Shown here piece by piece: positions 52,001 through 61,229 of a stretch of 64,000 nt of DNA; positions within the stretch are counted from its first letter, which is position 1; the number at the start of each line of letters is the position of its first letter. Origin of the DNA: Symbiodinium natans (Eukaryota; Sar; Dinophyceae; Suessiales; Symbiodiniaceae); contig CAJNDS010002264.1 of NCBI GenBank assembly GCA_905221605.1, positions 62,001 through 126,000 of the forward strand, in the 5' to 3' direction. Both the position numbers and the translations under genes were made by a program. A model generated the notes under the pieces. The model saw only the letters and a program-made list of their open reading frames with translations, was not told the origin of the DNA and did not search any database.

Positions 52001-53896
52001 ACCAGGGCTCCGTGTTGCTGCCCATGTATCCAGCCAAGATGTTGTACTGCCCCACCTCGATCTGCACAACGATTCTGCAAAGCTTGCGCGCGGCAGGGCC
52101 CGAACGTGCAGTCATTGTGTCTACTTCGTTGGAAGAAGTGAATAACGCGAGTATCATATCCACTCTGGCCGAGGCCGCTGCAGTGAACTCCAAGGGGTGC
52201 CGTTGCAGGACTCTCTGAAGGGCCTCTGAGACTGCCCTAACGCAATGCTAACCTTCCGACCGAACAGACAATGTGCCTCCAACTGCCCTCGGGTCTCCTG
52301 CCAAAGAGGTGAGTTATGGTGACATATGAGGTGGGTGACTGTGACTTATTGGGGACACACAAAAGGCCCGAGATGAGGTCTCTCCAACCTTCAGCTCGGA
52401 ACGGAGAACTTCGCTTTCTCCGGGGTCTCCCGGCACCGCAGACTGCAAAGATGCCAGGAAGGCCTCGTAAGTTCATACGGCACTTAGCGACAGGCACATC
52501 CCGAGAGTTTAAGCTAGTAGTTTAAGCTGCAGCTGATTACCAAGACCAATCATATTCACTCTAAAGGTTTGTGCCCCTTGGGCTCTTTGGGACATGGGCC
52601 AATAAGTGCTGAGTCTTCTCCATAAACGTCCCCACAATACATAGTGAGTATACCACGTCTGCCTCTTGGAGCATTGCCGTCCTGTCTATCGCTTTGGTTG
52701 TTCAGTGGACAGTGGCTGTGGGCGGACATAATCCCCCACCCCTCCGGTCGGCACTAGGAGGGGGCTCTAGCCCCCCCGCCCCCCGCCCCCCCTTCTGCAT
52801 TCCACCACCCCCAGCCTCATCTCCATGCTATTCCCACACCGCCTGTGCCTTCATGCCCCGCCACCCTCTCCGCCGTCATCTCCACGCTCCCACCCCCTCC
52901 CCCCCACTCCAGCCCCTTTTGCTTTCCTTGTGCCACCGCCCGACACTGGCGCCAGCCTTTAAATCGGGGCAGCGCCCAAAGGGAGCTCATCACGAGCATC
53001 AGCGGGTTCAGTCCGGGACCCCCAAGCGCGCATCACATCAGCAGTCCCAGCGCGGGACCCCGGGCGTGCATCATCAGCATCAGCGGCTCCAGCCTTGGAT
53101 GACATGGCAGGTTTCAAGCCTTTTTAGCATTTTTAAGGTTGCGGCTTGGGGTTTTTGAGGCATTCGGGTTTTGAGGTCTTTAAGCTCAGGGTCTATATAG
53201 GGTTGAAAGGTCATGGCTTTGACATGACCCCGGTGCCAAACCCGTCAGACTGTGAAAGCCTACAGCTGAGCGCGCGCGCCCCCCCCCCCCCCCCCCCCTG
53301 CCCGGTTTGCTGCGGCATCGGCAGCAGCCTGTAAGAACAACTCTCCCGGAGCTTCTGCCTGCGCTGCCCGCCCATGGGCGCATCTAAATAAATAATCATA
53401 ATCTCCTGCTACGTGCGCTCGGCCCTGCGCCAAGCTGGAGCCGGCAGTTTAAATCAGTTGTAGCCTTCCCCTCTTTACATGTGCATGGCGAAATCTACGC
53501 CCACCTCGTTCTGTGACCTTTTTGCGACTTTTGTGTCCATTCGGGGTTTGAAGTGAACAAATACGTTGCAGACAGCTCAAATTGAATTTCAAGGGCGATT
53601 TCTCATGTCTTCGAGCCTGGTAGTCTGTGAAGGTGCCAACGGCGAATTCCTGCAGGAGCACTTCCCAGTCCTGGAAAAGAGTACACTGAGTACACGCCAG
53701 CGAGCAAACCAAACCCACAAACAAAAGCCAAACGGATTTCCGCGAAGAACAAAAACCATGCCAGGGCCGGACCGACTCCAGGTCCGGCAAGATCTTGGTA
53801 AGCACATTCCTCAAGTGACTCGTGGGGATCAGGTTGGACTTCTTCGGGTCAAAGCGCGCCAAGACATCGCGCAAGGCGTCGAATGGCCCATGCATT
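44521..53896 (-). CDS. EF-hand / EEP nuclease (nocturnin/CCR4-like) multi-exon gene
   Basis: A minus-strand gene with at least 22 exon blocks. Domain order: an EF-hand-like pair at the N-terminus, an endonuclease/exonuclease/phosphatase (EEP) domain, then at least three EF-hand-type segments. Family knowledge: EEP deadenylases such as nocturnin, CCR4 and PDE12 cleave poly(A) or dinucleotide phosphates using a Mg2+ centre. Visible signatures in order: GQYNIL; DVLSLVECDHY; DDGCCVAWR; RFELVKETSVEFVD; CLVSTHLQRNPEDP; VVLTGDLN; RIDAILY; PSDHATLL. These supply the expected Asn, Glu, His, Asp/Asn, Asp and final His. Most junctions keep phase when spliced by hand; several use GC donors and one a possible GA donor. 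NTEPWFLYG, a nocturnin-like segment, follows GQYNIL. Substrate is unproven. Ca2+ control is inferred from the EF-hands. The gene's 5' and 3' ends are not fixed. Confidence 0.82.
46388..49818 (-). CDS. EEP gene: second half of catalytic domain (exon cluster)
   Basis: Exons: 49731-49818 (FELVKETSVEFVDK, KDRIAA); 49515-49635 (VVALLETKLTKQKICLVSTH, LQRNPEDP); 49417-49446 (EDMLRARQV); 49289-49339 (VLRALADFVNSFPASS); 46998-47098 (AREAPVVLTGDLNCTSFGRL); 46849-46901 (VQLHPFTFDCADAPTGA); 46747-46761 (VTMA, a 15-nt microexon); 46645-46699 (CMRIDAILYQSQRLELVD); 46470-46524 (EIPDVSPEQPIPNASDS); 46388-46420 (DEQPSDHATLL). Codon counts and phases match at nearly every join. H of STHL, D and N of GDLN, D of RID and H of PSDH complete the catalytic set. 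GC donors occur at 49729, 49415, 46847 and 46386. The 2.2-kb intron between 49289 and 47098 holds a poly-C tract and a TA microsatellite. Confidence 0.8.
48737..48760. repeat. (TA)n microsatellite inside EEP gene intron
   Basis: Twelve TA units followed by a short GT run, within the large intron between 47098 and 49289. A poly-C tract lies at about 48446-48476 in the same intron. Confidence 0.85.
50195..52074 (-). CDS. EEP gene: first half of catalytic domain (exon cluster)
   Basis: Exons, minus strand: 51955-52074 (QIEVGQYNILAGYMG, NTEPWFLYG); 51155-51196 (ATQGWPNYV); 50993-51059 (GVLSAEEIAAVEAVHERCF, AWE); about 50432-50554 (VVAVEAMDCDVLSLVECDHY, NDHFRPALAAMGYDS); 50195 to about 50232 (GDDGCCVAWRR). 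The first three join in phase (2, 2, 0), using GC donors at GTCAG|GCCCCG and GGGAG|GCGGGC. Asn of QYN and Glu of VECDHY are expected Mg2+-site residues of the EEP fold. The junctions on either side of the fourth exon are unresolved. Confidence 0.8.
52930..53400. repeat. Dispersed repeat, copy B, within EEP gene intron
   Basis: Matches 36300-36950 in two collinear blocks: TTTAAATCGGGGCAGCG, CGGGACCCCCAAGCGCGCAT and GCATCAGCGGCTCCAG (52957-53093), and GCGCTGCCCGCCCATGGGCG (53356-53375). The middle differs and includes a run of about 20 C at 53279-53298. It lies between the N-terminal EF-hand exons and the EEP exons on the coding strand, so it is intronic if they form one gene. Confidence 0.6.
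53607..53896 (-). CDS. EEP gene: N-terminal EF-hand-like exons
   Basis: The exon at 53773-53896 follows acceptor GTTGCAG and encodes MHGPFDALRDVLARFDPKKS, then NLIPTSHLRNVLTKILPDLE and S, ending at donor TCG|GTCCGG. The second exon starts at 53670 after TTTTCCAG with DWEVLLQEFAVGTFTDYQAR; its end is approximate. Together they form a helix-loop-helix of EF-hand type, but the loop (D-P-K-K-S-N-L-I-P) lacks several acidic ligands, so Ca2+ binding is doubtful. In-frame join: LPDLES to DWEVLL. Met at 53895 directly follows the acceptor; the true start may be further upstream. Confidence 0.6.
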
Positions 53897-53899
53897 CTG

Positions 53900-56600
53900 C
53901 AACACGCAACTCTATAGCAGCTAGCAGATGTTCACATCCCATACACACATCTCTGTCGTGATGTTGGTTGCACGCCACATGCGAATCACCTACTGCTTTC
54001 CCCACAGGCAGAGCATGGCTAAGTAAGATGGCGCGTCTTCTGTGAGCCACGAAAGCAAACAAGCACGTGACAAAGCTTTGGTCGCGAAGCAGGTTCGTCA
54101 CTACAATGACATGCGCTCCCACAACTGGGCAGCGGCACAAGGAAAGTCAGCACAGGATCTGGCCTGCCATGGAGGCTGACAGATTCAGCATGAGCCAAGA
54201 TGACCCAAATTGAGCCGGGAAAGCCAAGTTACGCCGGCAAGCCAACTTGCCTTGCGTTCACAGTTCTGCTCCTGCCAACATGGCACGAAACTACCCCATG
54301 ATCACATCAGATCTCGCCGGATATGTTGCAGAATTGCCAGGCCTCAAGCAATGGTCTCTTAAACTGGATCTCCATACAGCCTTGCAGCCTTGCAGAGGGG
54401 CAGCAGTGCCGCAACATGCAATGCCTGGAAGTTCATGCTACCAGAAGGCGCGGCCAGCCTGTGAATGCCTTGATTCGTCCTTTTCGTCTTGCCCTTCCGT
54501 CACCCAATACGTTCAGAGCCAGTGGAAGGCTGCGAGCGATCAGCTCGTCCAAGCCACATCACCAATATCACACCGACATGCAGCCACAGCATATCGTGCT
54601 GCATCACTGTCCGAACACTTCCCCGACACGATCCGCACGACACCTGGTCAAGTCATTCCCGGAGTGTAGCTGCATCTGCAGTATCCCCCACGATTCTCGA
54701 AGTGTGCCTTTAAGGACGAGCAGCCTGAGGTTGGCAAGTGCAAAGAACACAGCATCACAGCTTTGATCTCCGCGGTCTCTTTCAGATATCTCATGAAACA
54801 ATCTGGATGTCAGGGTCCCATGTTAGAGCCGTCGCGCCAGTGTGAGACTGCAACTTGCTGCGACGAACGCATACGAACGCTAGGTGCAGCACTGAAGCCG
54901 TGATGCAACATTGCTAAGCTTCATTAAGCCATTAAGCATTCTGCACGTGCAAAGGCGTTGCAGCTGTGGCAGTCTTGCCACAGGAGAAACGCACCGAGAC
55001 CTAGAGCCGAGGGAGCATCTCTGCCGTCCGCGTTGCGAAGGCCTTGCCAAACTTAGGAATCCATGCAGTTTGTCGCTTCTAACTGTCACTTGTACCGACT
55101 CTGCTCAGTCTGGGTGAAGCCAAGTTTCTCGAATGTCCTCTTCGGACTGTGATTCTTGCATTGCGTTTCGTCGTGAGGGGTACGACGTTTCCAGGCCCCA
55201 AGGGTTCGGAGAACCTGGTCCTGACCCTCAGGAACACACTCGGCGGCTTCGACCGAGAGAATGTTCGCCTGCATCAGGAGCTGCAGCGTCAGGATGCTGC
55301 GCATTCAGGAGGCACGAGTTTGCCAAAGCTGGTCGGGTTTTCAAATCTCCACATGTTGGTACTGAGTGATTGGGCGTTTGAAGTCTGACTGGCACGGGAT
55401 CTTCAAGCAGAAACAGCAAGGTCCTGGTGTTCGGCTCTTGGTTCACGTGATGCTCCTTGACTTGTTGCGGTAGTGCTTGTTGAGTTTACTGCTGCTTGGC
55501 GCAGGTGCCTTGTCTTTGCTACCAGCTCGGCACGCACGTTGCAACGCTGCGGACACTCTCCAAGCCGTTGCTACCACTCAGATTCTAACAGTAGCAAACA
55601 GCATGATCGTGCGTCACCTGACTCTTGGCTGACATCTCCGAAGAAGCGGCTTAGCGCTTGCCGCGCAACGCCTGCTGGCGATGGCTGAAGGAACGTGCTT
55701 CAGATGATCGAAAAAGTTTTAAAGGGCTCCTCGCCTTCCTGAGGCCTTCAAGTTGGAGGACTCCCGCATGGAGCTGGCTCGCCGAAGCTTCGCCTGCTGA
55801 AATTCAGCTCCTTCGAGGCGCCGGAATCCCAGATTTGCATCTTCTGCGCATGTTCTACAACTTTGCTGTGGAGAGTAGAGATCTCGCCGGGCCGGATTGC
55901 GAAGTCTAGGCCTGGAACGACGCGCGCGGAAACAAAAAAGGGCGCAAAGAGCAAAGAGATGCAATCAGAACGTCTCAAGGATGTGCCTTACTTCCTGCAT
56001 TCCGGATGATCTTACAAGGCTGGAGAAGACTCACCTGAAACAGAACTGAACATAGCGCAGCGATGAATCTGCTACCGCATGCATTGCAGAAGCTCAGCCA
56101 CCCGTGATGCAAACTGCATCAAATGCAGCCTTCTAAAGAGATCCTTGCCTGAGTTGCGAAGTGCATGCTGTCACAAATAAAGCAACCCCGCGTTTACACA
56201 TTGGATTCTTGCTGCAGGTTGCAGTCGTAAGGAGAGTGCCCAACTTCTGCGTGCGGAATCTCGTGCGGATCGCAGCTCGGCTAGACTCGTGTTGAGAAGG
56301 CGAGTTTGGAGCACGAGATCAGGCAATGCCTGGCAACGATGAATTCGGACGTTAAAGGCACACGCTTCTGCTAGGCATGAGGAAGCCGGCGGTAACCCTT
56401 CCCGTCCCTGTCCCCGCGTTTCCTCTGGCGACCTGGGCACCCATGTAACCCTGTAGCTGTACAATTTGGCTGCAGGCGGGATTCATCTAAATCATGGTTG
56501 ACATGTTTTGCTTCACAAAACAATATAAACGTGAAGTGAAACGCATGAAGCGAAGCGGTAAGCATTGTGAGCTGTCACTGCGCTGTCACTGAGCGGTCGC
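53900..56600. other. Unassigned region, several weak exon candidates
   Basis: No clear gene. A minus frame at 54010-54120 (VIVVTNLLRDQSFVTCLFAF) and plus-strand frames at 55205-55315 (NLVLTLRNTLGGFDRENVRL) and 55745-55795 (AFKLEDSRMELARRSFA) look protein-like, but strand and boundaries conflict. I leave them uncalled. Confidence 0.3.
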
Positions 56601-56606
56601 ATGTGG

Positions 56607-57272
56607 TCACTCGCACTGGCCAGGCAAGGGCCAGGCTTGGTCCACGTTCTTTAGCCCGTTGTCTTCCACAGGCATGCTGTTCAAGGCCACAGACAACATG
56701 TAAGGCCTCTTAGGTTTATGCTTTGGTGAACATTCAACTCCGCCTCGTTTGGCCACATCAGCCAAGTGTTGCTCCAGTTGTCTCTCTGACTTCTCGTTCT
56801 TCATGATGCTCCCCAGCAAGTCTTCAGATTGAACGAACTCAGCCACACGAGACTCGAGCTCGGCTCTACGCTGCTGCCGTACTGCCAGGCATGAGCGTAT
56901 TTCTCGAATGTGCACAGCGGGAGGTGCCTCAGATGCAGCGAAGCCGGCGGACTTGGGGCTCCCATGGCCGCTGACAGCGCCTTGCAGCTCCGGCTCCAGG
57001 TGTGCCAAAAGCGACCCATCGGTTTGGCACGTGTCCTCTTGCACCGCCAACGGATCAGGCTCGCCGCCACCGAAATGATCTCGTGGTTTTGGCTCCACGT
57101 GTAAGCTTCCGGGTGTGAACTTGCGCAGCTGTGCGGCTGGGGTGATGCCCTGTCGCATGGTCGTGAGAGAGGGGCTTCCGTACAGCTGGCTCTCGCTGAT
57201 GCCGTCCGCTTGGCATCCTCCCTGATGCGCGGCCGCCAGAAAGCTCCGCAACTGCGCCGCTGGACTTGCCAT
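56607..57272 (-). CDS. Unidentified protein with AAQLR motifs and coiled coil
   Basis: A 221-codon minus-strand frame. Residues 1-110: MASPAAQLRSFLAAAHQGG, then a second TPAAQLRKFTPGSLH (an internal motif repeat), a basic/acidic linker and GAVSGHGSPKSAGFA. Residues 120-180 are a predicted coiled coil (REIRSCLAVRQQRRAELES, NEKSERQLEQHLADVAK). The end is basic (KHKPKRPYML). Upstream of Met an in-frame TAA lies a few codons away, so Met at 57272 is a good start unless an exon joins at GTAAG|GATGG. The first half is duplicated at 58683-59068. Donor-like and acceptor-like signals inside mean the 3' half may be further spliced. Function unknown. Confidence 0.55.
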   Translation of the reverse strand: MASPAAQLRSFLAAAHQGGCQADGISESQLYGSPSLTTMRQGITPAAQLRKFTPGSLHVEPKPRDHFGGGEPDPLAVQEDTCQTDGSLLAHLEPELQGAVSGHGSPKSAGFAASEAPPAVHIREIRSCLAVRQQRRAELESRVAEFVQSEDLLGSIMKNEKSERQLEQHLADVAKRGGVECSPKHKPKRPYMLSVALNSMPVEDNGLKNVDQAWPLPGQCE

Positions 57273-57323
57273 TCGAGACGCCCATCCTTACATCAGTCAG
57301 AAGCCGCCCAAGATACCAAAGCA
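56938..57323. repeat. Segmental duplication, copy 1
   Basis: About 386 bp essentially identical to 58683-59068. Weaker similarity continues to about 57360 (CCGAATGC…, TTTGGTATCTTG). It contains the first half of the coding segment above, up to codon GFA. Confidence 0.85.
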
Positions 57324-57998
57324 CAGTCTGGAGACTCGGTTCTGCCCACGCATTCGGAAACTACTGAATTCCCTCGTCGACACTTGTCTTTGATGCTCAT
57401 GTAGCATTGCGCAGCATATGGACGTTTAGAGGCCTCCGTAACTGTTACTTACGACATGTGCGCCGCTCATCTACGTCAAAAACACATGCACAAAACTCCG
57501 GACTGACAAGACAGCAGCAAGGAAGACCAAAAACTAACTCACAAAACGACACCTTCCATCAAGAAAGGCGAATCACACAACCCCCTCGAAATTGAGAGTT
57601 ACCCCTGCTGCCGATCCCGGCAGCACGAGGAAATACCCCAGCCAACCAACGAATACAACAACGAGAGATCCGTTTGAATTGTTTACAAGGCACTGGATTA
57701 TCGAGGCTGCTGATCAGCCAGCACTTTTGATTGAGACATGTCACATGTCTGAAGTCATATATGTATATACATACATACGTACCTACATATATGTATACTA
57801 ATGTTACAAACTTTCGTGAAGTCGGCCTGTGGGTTGGGCCCCGGCCCATCGTCGTGCGTCAACATGGGATGGAACTACGGCCCGGTCCTGTCTCCTGATT
57901 TCAGGTCCCCTGCATGTCGTAAATTGATGGCTCTTGGTGTCCAAGCTGAACGCACTTGGAGAAACGACCGGGTACACCAGCGCGCGATGTCAACTTAC

Positions 57999-58119
57999 GC
58001 AGTCTCTCAATTCCATCTTATCCGGTATCTTGCAAACATATTGCAGCAAGTACCCGGGGTCGATCAGGCTCCATATCAGCATGCTCAGTGGACCTCTTGG
58101 GTCACCATTCACCCACGTT
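57999..58119 (-). CDS. Candidate exon of unidentified protein
   Basis: A 121-nt minus-strand exon with acceptor TTCCTGCAG|A and a perfect donor TGC|GTAAGT. It encodes TWVNGDPRGPLSMLIWSLID followed by PGYLLQYVCKIPDKMELRDC. It lies between the two copies of the segmental duplication. The plus strand also has an open frame here, but it lacks splice signals of this quality. No family recognised. Confidence 0.45.
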
Positions 58120-58586
58120 CTGCAGGAACTCTTCACAACTGCACTGACGGGGCGTGTCCATGACCTACAACATGGCCGCGGGCGGACCGTCGTTGTTTGA
58201 TCTTTCGCTAAGTGAAGAAGCGAAGCACCTGTTTTAAACTGAGATTAACCGATCAAGCGTGGCTTCTGGTGGAGCAGATCTGAGCATCTGGCGGAGCACG
58301 TATCCTGCCCCATATCTGAGCGCTTGCCGTCGCTCTGAGTCCCTGTGATGCACTGACACACAGCTTCGTAGACAAAGGCTGTGTCAGGGCCCTTCTGGCG
58401 TGAACACCAGCGAGCGCTTACAATGTAGCCGGCACAGCAGCTAGTTACTCTCGTCTAATTTGCATTCAACATGGCATTGCTGGCTTCCAAAACATCAAAA
58501 TAATAGCGCCATACAGCCCCCTTTTGACAAGGCCTTGTAAAGATTCCCTCCGAACTTCTGCAATGGCCATGCGCAGGATACAGAAT

Positions 58587-59018
58587 TCAAGGCAAGCAGC
58601 TGGCCCCGTCGTCTAAGCTGACATCTTGTGGTAAACAGCCAAGGCCACCAGGCTTCTTGCCTTGCTCCCAGTCCAGAACATCAGCGAAGCCGGCGGACTT
58701 GGGGCTCCCATGGCCGCTGACAGCGCCTTGCAGCTCCGGCTCCAGGTGTGCCAAAAGCGACCCATCGGTTTGGCACGTGTCCTCTTGCACCGCCAACGGA
58801 TCAGGCTCGCCGCCACCGAAATGATCTCGTGGTTTTGGCTCCACGTGTAAGCTTCCGGGTGTGAACTTGCGCAGCTGTGCGGCTGGGGTGATGCCCTGTC
58901 GCATGGTCGTGAGAGAGGGGCTTCCGTACAGCTGGCTCTCGCTGATGCCGTCCGCTTGGCATCCTCCCTGATGCGCGGCCGCCAGAAAGCTCCGCAACTG
59001 CGCCGCTGGACTTGCCAT
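58587..59018 (-). CDS. Truncated or exon-duplicated copy of the AAQLR protein
   Basis: A 143-codon minus-strand frame. The first 111 codons are the same as at 57272-56940. After SPKSAGFA it diverges to DVLDWEQGKKPGGLGCLPQD and ends VSLDDGASCLP with a stop. The tail GCLPQDVSLDDGASCL resembles ASLPADVSPDDEASCL encoded about 550 bp upstream (minus strand, about 59145-59195), so a second, smaller repeat is nested here. It may be a tandem exon duplication within one gene or a partial gene copy. Confidence 0.5.
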   Translation of the reverse strand: MASPAAQLRSFLAAAHQGGCQADGISESQLYGSPSLTTMRQGITPAAQLRKFTPGSLHVEPKPRDHFGGGEPDPLAVQEDTCQTDGSLLAHLEPELQGAVSGHGSPKSAGFADVLDWEQGKKPGGLGCLPQDVSLDDGASCLP

Positions 59019-59068
59019 TCGAGACGCCCATCCTTACATCAGTCAGAAGCCGCTCAAGATACCAAAGC
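58683..59068. repeat. Segmental duplication, copy 2
   Basis: Second copy of 56938-57323 at a distance of 1745 bp. On the minus strand its upstream flank encodes ARGFPNAWAQKTMLWYLERL and LTDV, ending at a good donor (GAT|GTAAGG) just before the duplicated ATG region; copy 1 has a related but altered version (LGRLLTDV). Confidence 0.85.
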
Positions 59069-59411
59069 ATGGTCTTCTGTGCCCAAGCATTCGGAAAGCC
59101 CCGTGCCTCATACAAACGCACACTCAAGAAGGAATGATACTTCGGACAAGCAGCTGGCCTCATCATCTGGGCTAACATCCGCGGGAAGACTGGCAAGCTG
59201 CTTGCTAGGAGTGCTGGGCCGAGGCTCCCAGCCTTTAGACACTCGTGCCCAAGGCACCGCAAACCTTGGACGGCTGAGGCACACTCACCGTTCTGGGATA
59301 CCTACAACCCGAAAGCACTGTTGCGCCCAACATGAACAAAAGAAGCGCCAGCTTCAAAATCCGGTTGCTATGAATTCTGCTGAACGACCGACAAGCTAGC
59401 ACCACACTTAC

Positions 59412-59456
59412 CAGAACTGCAAGTCCACCAGCTGTTCCGAGAAACGTGTCGTGGTC
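59412..59456 (-). CDS. Small exon of unidentified protein
   Basis: A 45-nt exon with acceptor CTTCTCAG and perfect donor CTG|GTAAGT, encoding DHDTFLGTAGGLAVL in phase 0. It joins in frame to the exon at 59566-59704 (…FHQDWE + DHDTFL). The next exon toward lower coordinates is uncertain: CATAG|CAACCG would continue QPDFEAGASFVHVG in phase, while another frame there encodes a hydrophobic stretch (LKLALLLFMLGATVL). Confidence 0.5.
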
Positions 59457-59565
59457 CTGAGAAGACTTATCGATACTCATCGAAGACGCTTGGAAGGCAG
59501 AACACACACTGCAGACCCAAAAACTCTTTAGAACTGCTTTGGTCTCGCAAAAGGCGCCTGCAAAC

Positions 59566-59704
59566 CTCCCAGTCTTGGTGGAATTGCTGGTGGGACACTG
59601 GTGGTGCCAGTCGCCATTCTTGTTCACCATCCTTGCCCTTTTGGCATCCCTCGAGCTGCGCGGCTCGGGCTACCTCCTCCAACTCTAATCTGCTCTTCGG
59701 TCCT
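59566..59704 (-). CDS. Exon of unidentified, partly helical protein
   Basis: A 139-nt exon with acceptor TTCGGCAG|A and donor TGGGAG|GTTTGC. It encodes GPKSRLELEEVARAAQLEGC, then QKGKDGEQEWRLAPPVSHQQ and FHQDWE. Its first half is a likely amphipathic helix. It splices in phase to 59412-59456. No family recognised. Confidence 0.5.
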
Positions 59705-59847
59705 CTGCCGAACCTAAAGCTGCAGCGGTCTCGCGTGCGCGTGTGGACGTGAGCGCAGGCACTGGCGCGTGCGCTAGCGCCTGGGTGTGCGCAAGGGAGC
59801 GCATCATGCACGCGCAGGCACGCATGGGTGCGTGCATTCGTGTGTCT

Positions 59848-59868
59848 TCTCTCTCTCTCTCTCTGTTC
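59848..59868. repeat. (CT)n microsatellite
   Basis: A CT run of about 10 units. Confidence 0.8.
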
Positions 59869-60539
59869 CTCTCACTATTTCTTTGCGGTGCGCGCAGAAA
59901 CACCTTCTCAAGGTCTCGATCATGTGCATTGCAGAAGTGCCTTGGGCATGTTCGATGCCAAAGACGCAGAACCATGCAGCTTCCTGGTGATCGCAAACAC
60001 TATACCGAGAGACACACATACACAACGTTCACACCATGGCAAAATTGTGGAGGTGGTAACCCTGCGTTCATTGCAAATGCATGTCAATTAGGGGCATCCT
60101 CTCCGGTGGAGTGGCGCGTTCAGTTCTCAGCCTAGCACCACTCGAAGTTGAGTGCATGAAGCGCAGCATGACTGAATTGGAAGATATTGCATAACCGTGC
60201 CAAGGAACACGTAGGTGTGCCAAGCGGACAGGCAGCAAACAGTTAACATAGTGTCTCGCATCTCCTGCATCTTCATGCTCAGCAAAGTCGCACTTGCCCT
60301 CGCTGAACTTGTCGTGCTTGCAGCCTTCTTTTTCCAGCCGGAAACATTGTTTTTGCAGGCTTCTAGAATCCTAACACACCTGTATGGCATGCTGGCAGGG
60401 TGCAGTAGCAGCAGCAAGCTCAGCATTGGAAAGCTCGGTCTTTTCTGCCACCGTTCGTTCCGTGGCATGCTCGTGCCTCAAATTCAAACAACACGCAGAC
60501 ACAGACGCAAAGCAAAACAAATAAGCCGCACATATCGTT

Positions 60540-60561
60540 ACACACACACACACACACACAC
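60540..60561. repeat. (CA)n microsatellite
   Basis: A CA run of about 11 units. The surrounding 59.9-61.1 kb has no gene that I can support. Confidence 0.85.
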
Positions 60562-61103
60562 CCAGTCAAAGGTTGCGGGGAAGGCAGCATGAGCAAATGT
60601 GATTGACTCCGACAGCACGTGCACGGAGATGATCGGTTTGTGATGGGTATCGGGTAGCTTCGCTGGAACAGGTACGGTACCATGACAAGGCCCGTGCCCC
60701 CTCTGCTTGGTAACACGTGAGGTTCATCAGCGGTTGCAGAAATTCTGGGAGCGAAAGGTTCACACACACACGCACACAAGCCCGGTCGACACCGGTCAAA
60801 TACGTAGCAATCTAGATCGGAACGATTTTTTTCATGAACGACAGTGGGAGTTGCTGCAATCAGGTCCAACTTACAGCAAGCACAGGTCAGCAAAAAAGAT
60901 CCTGTTTTGGACTAGAGATGACTAGAGGGCCAGAGGGAGTGCTCAAAAAGGTGCCCTGAATCCTCACAGAATCAAGAAGATGTACGAGTAGTAGCTTCGG
61001 CGGCTCTGCTGCTTGAATGGTTGTCTGACGCAGACTCAATGTTTTCCAAAGCTGGTGGGTACACCCGCAAGCCCACAAAACCTGGATGCATGCAGACCCT
61101 TAC

Positions 61104-61227
61104 AGCAGGTATCAGATTCGAAGAGCCAAAGAACCCAAAAGCTTGCAGGATGTTCAAGAACTCTTCTCTAGAAAAAGTGGCTTGTGGTCTGACTGTCCAA
61201 TGCTTCTTTTGCTTGATGATGTAGACT
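61104..61227 (-). CDS. Candidate exon with EF-hand-like helix
   Basis: A 124-nt minus-strand exon, acceptor GATCTGCAG|A and perfect donor CCTGCT|GTAAGG. It encodes VYIIKQKKHWTVRPQATFSR followed by EEFLNILQAFGFFGSSNLIP and A. FSREEFLNILQAF looks like an EF-hand helix followed by a degenerate loop (GFFGSSNLIP); the last residues recall NLIP in the N-terminal EF-hand of the EEP gene. A plus-strand open frame of 76 codons overlaps (61086-61313) and is the alternative. Confidence 0.4.
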
Positions 61228-61229
61228 CT

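Noticed and set aside
55742-55798. Plus-strand AFKLEDSRMELARRSFA, reminiscent of DUF4476-type repeats
   Set aside because: A single short motif on the less likely strand, followed at once by a stop; no second repeat found.
57934-58200. Plus-strand 88-codon ORF
   Set aside because: The minus strand has a perfectly bounded exon (TTCCTGCAG … GTAAGT) in the same place, agreeing with neighbour strand.
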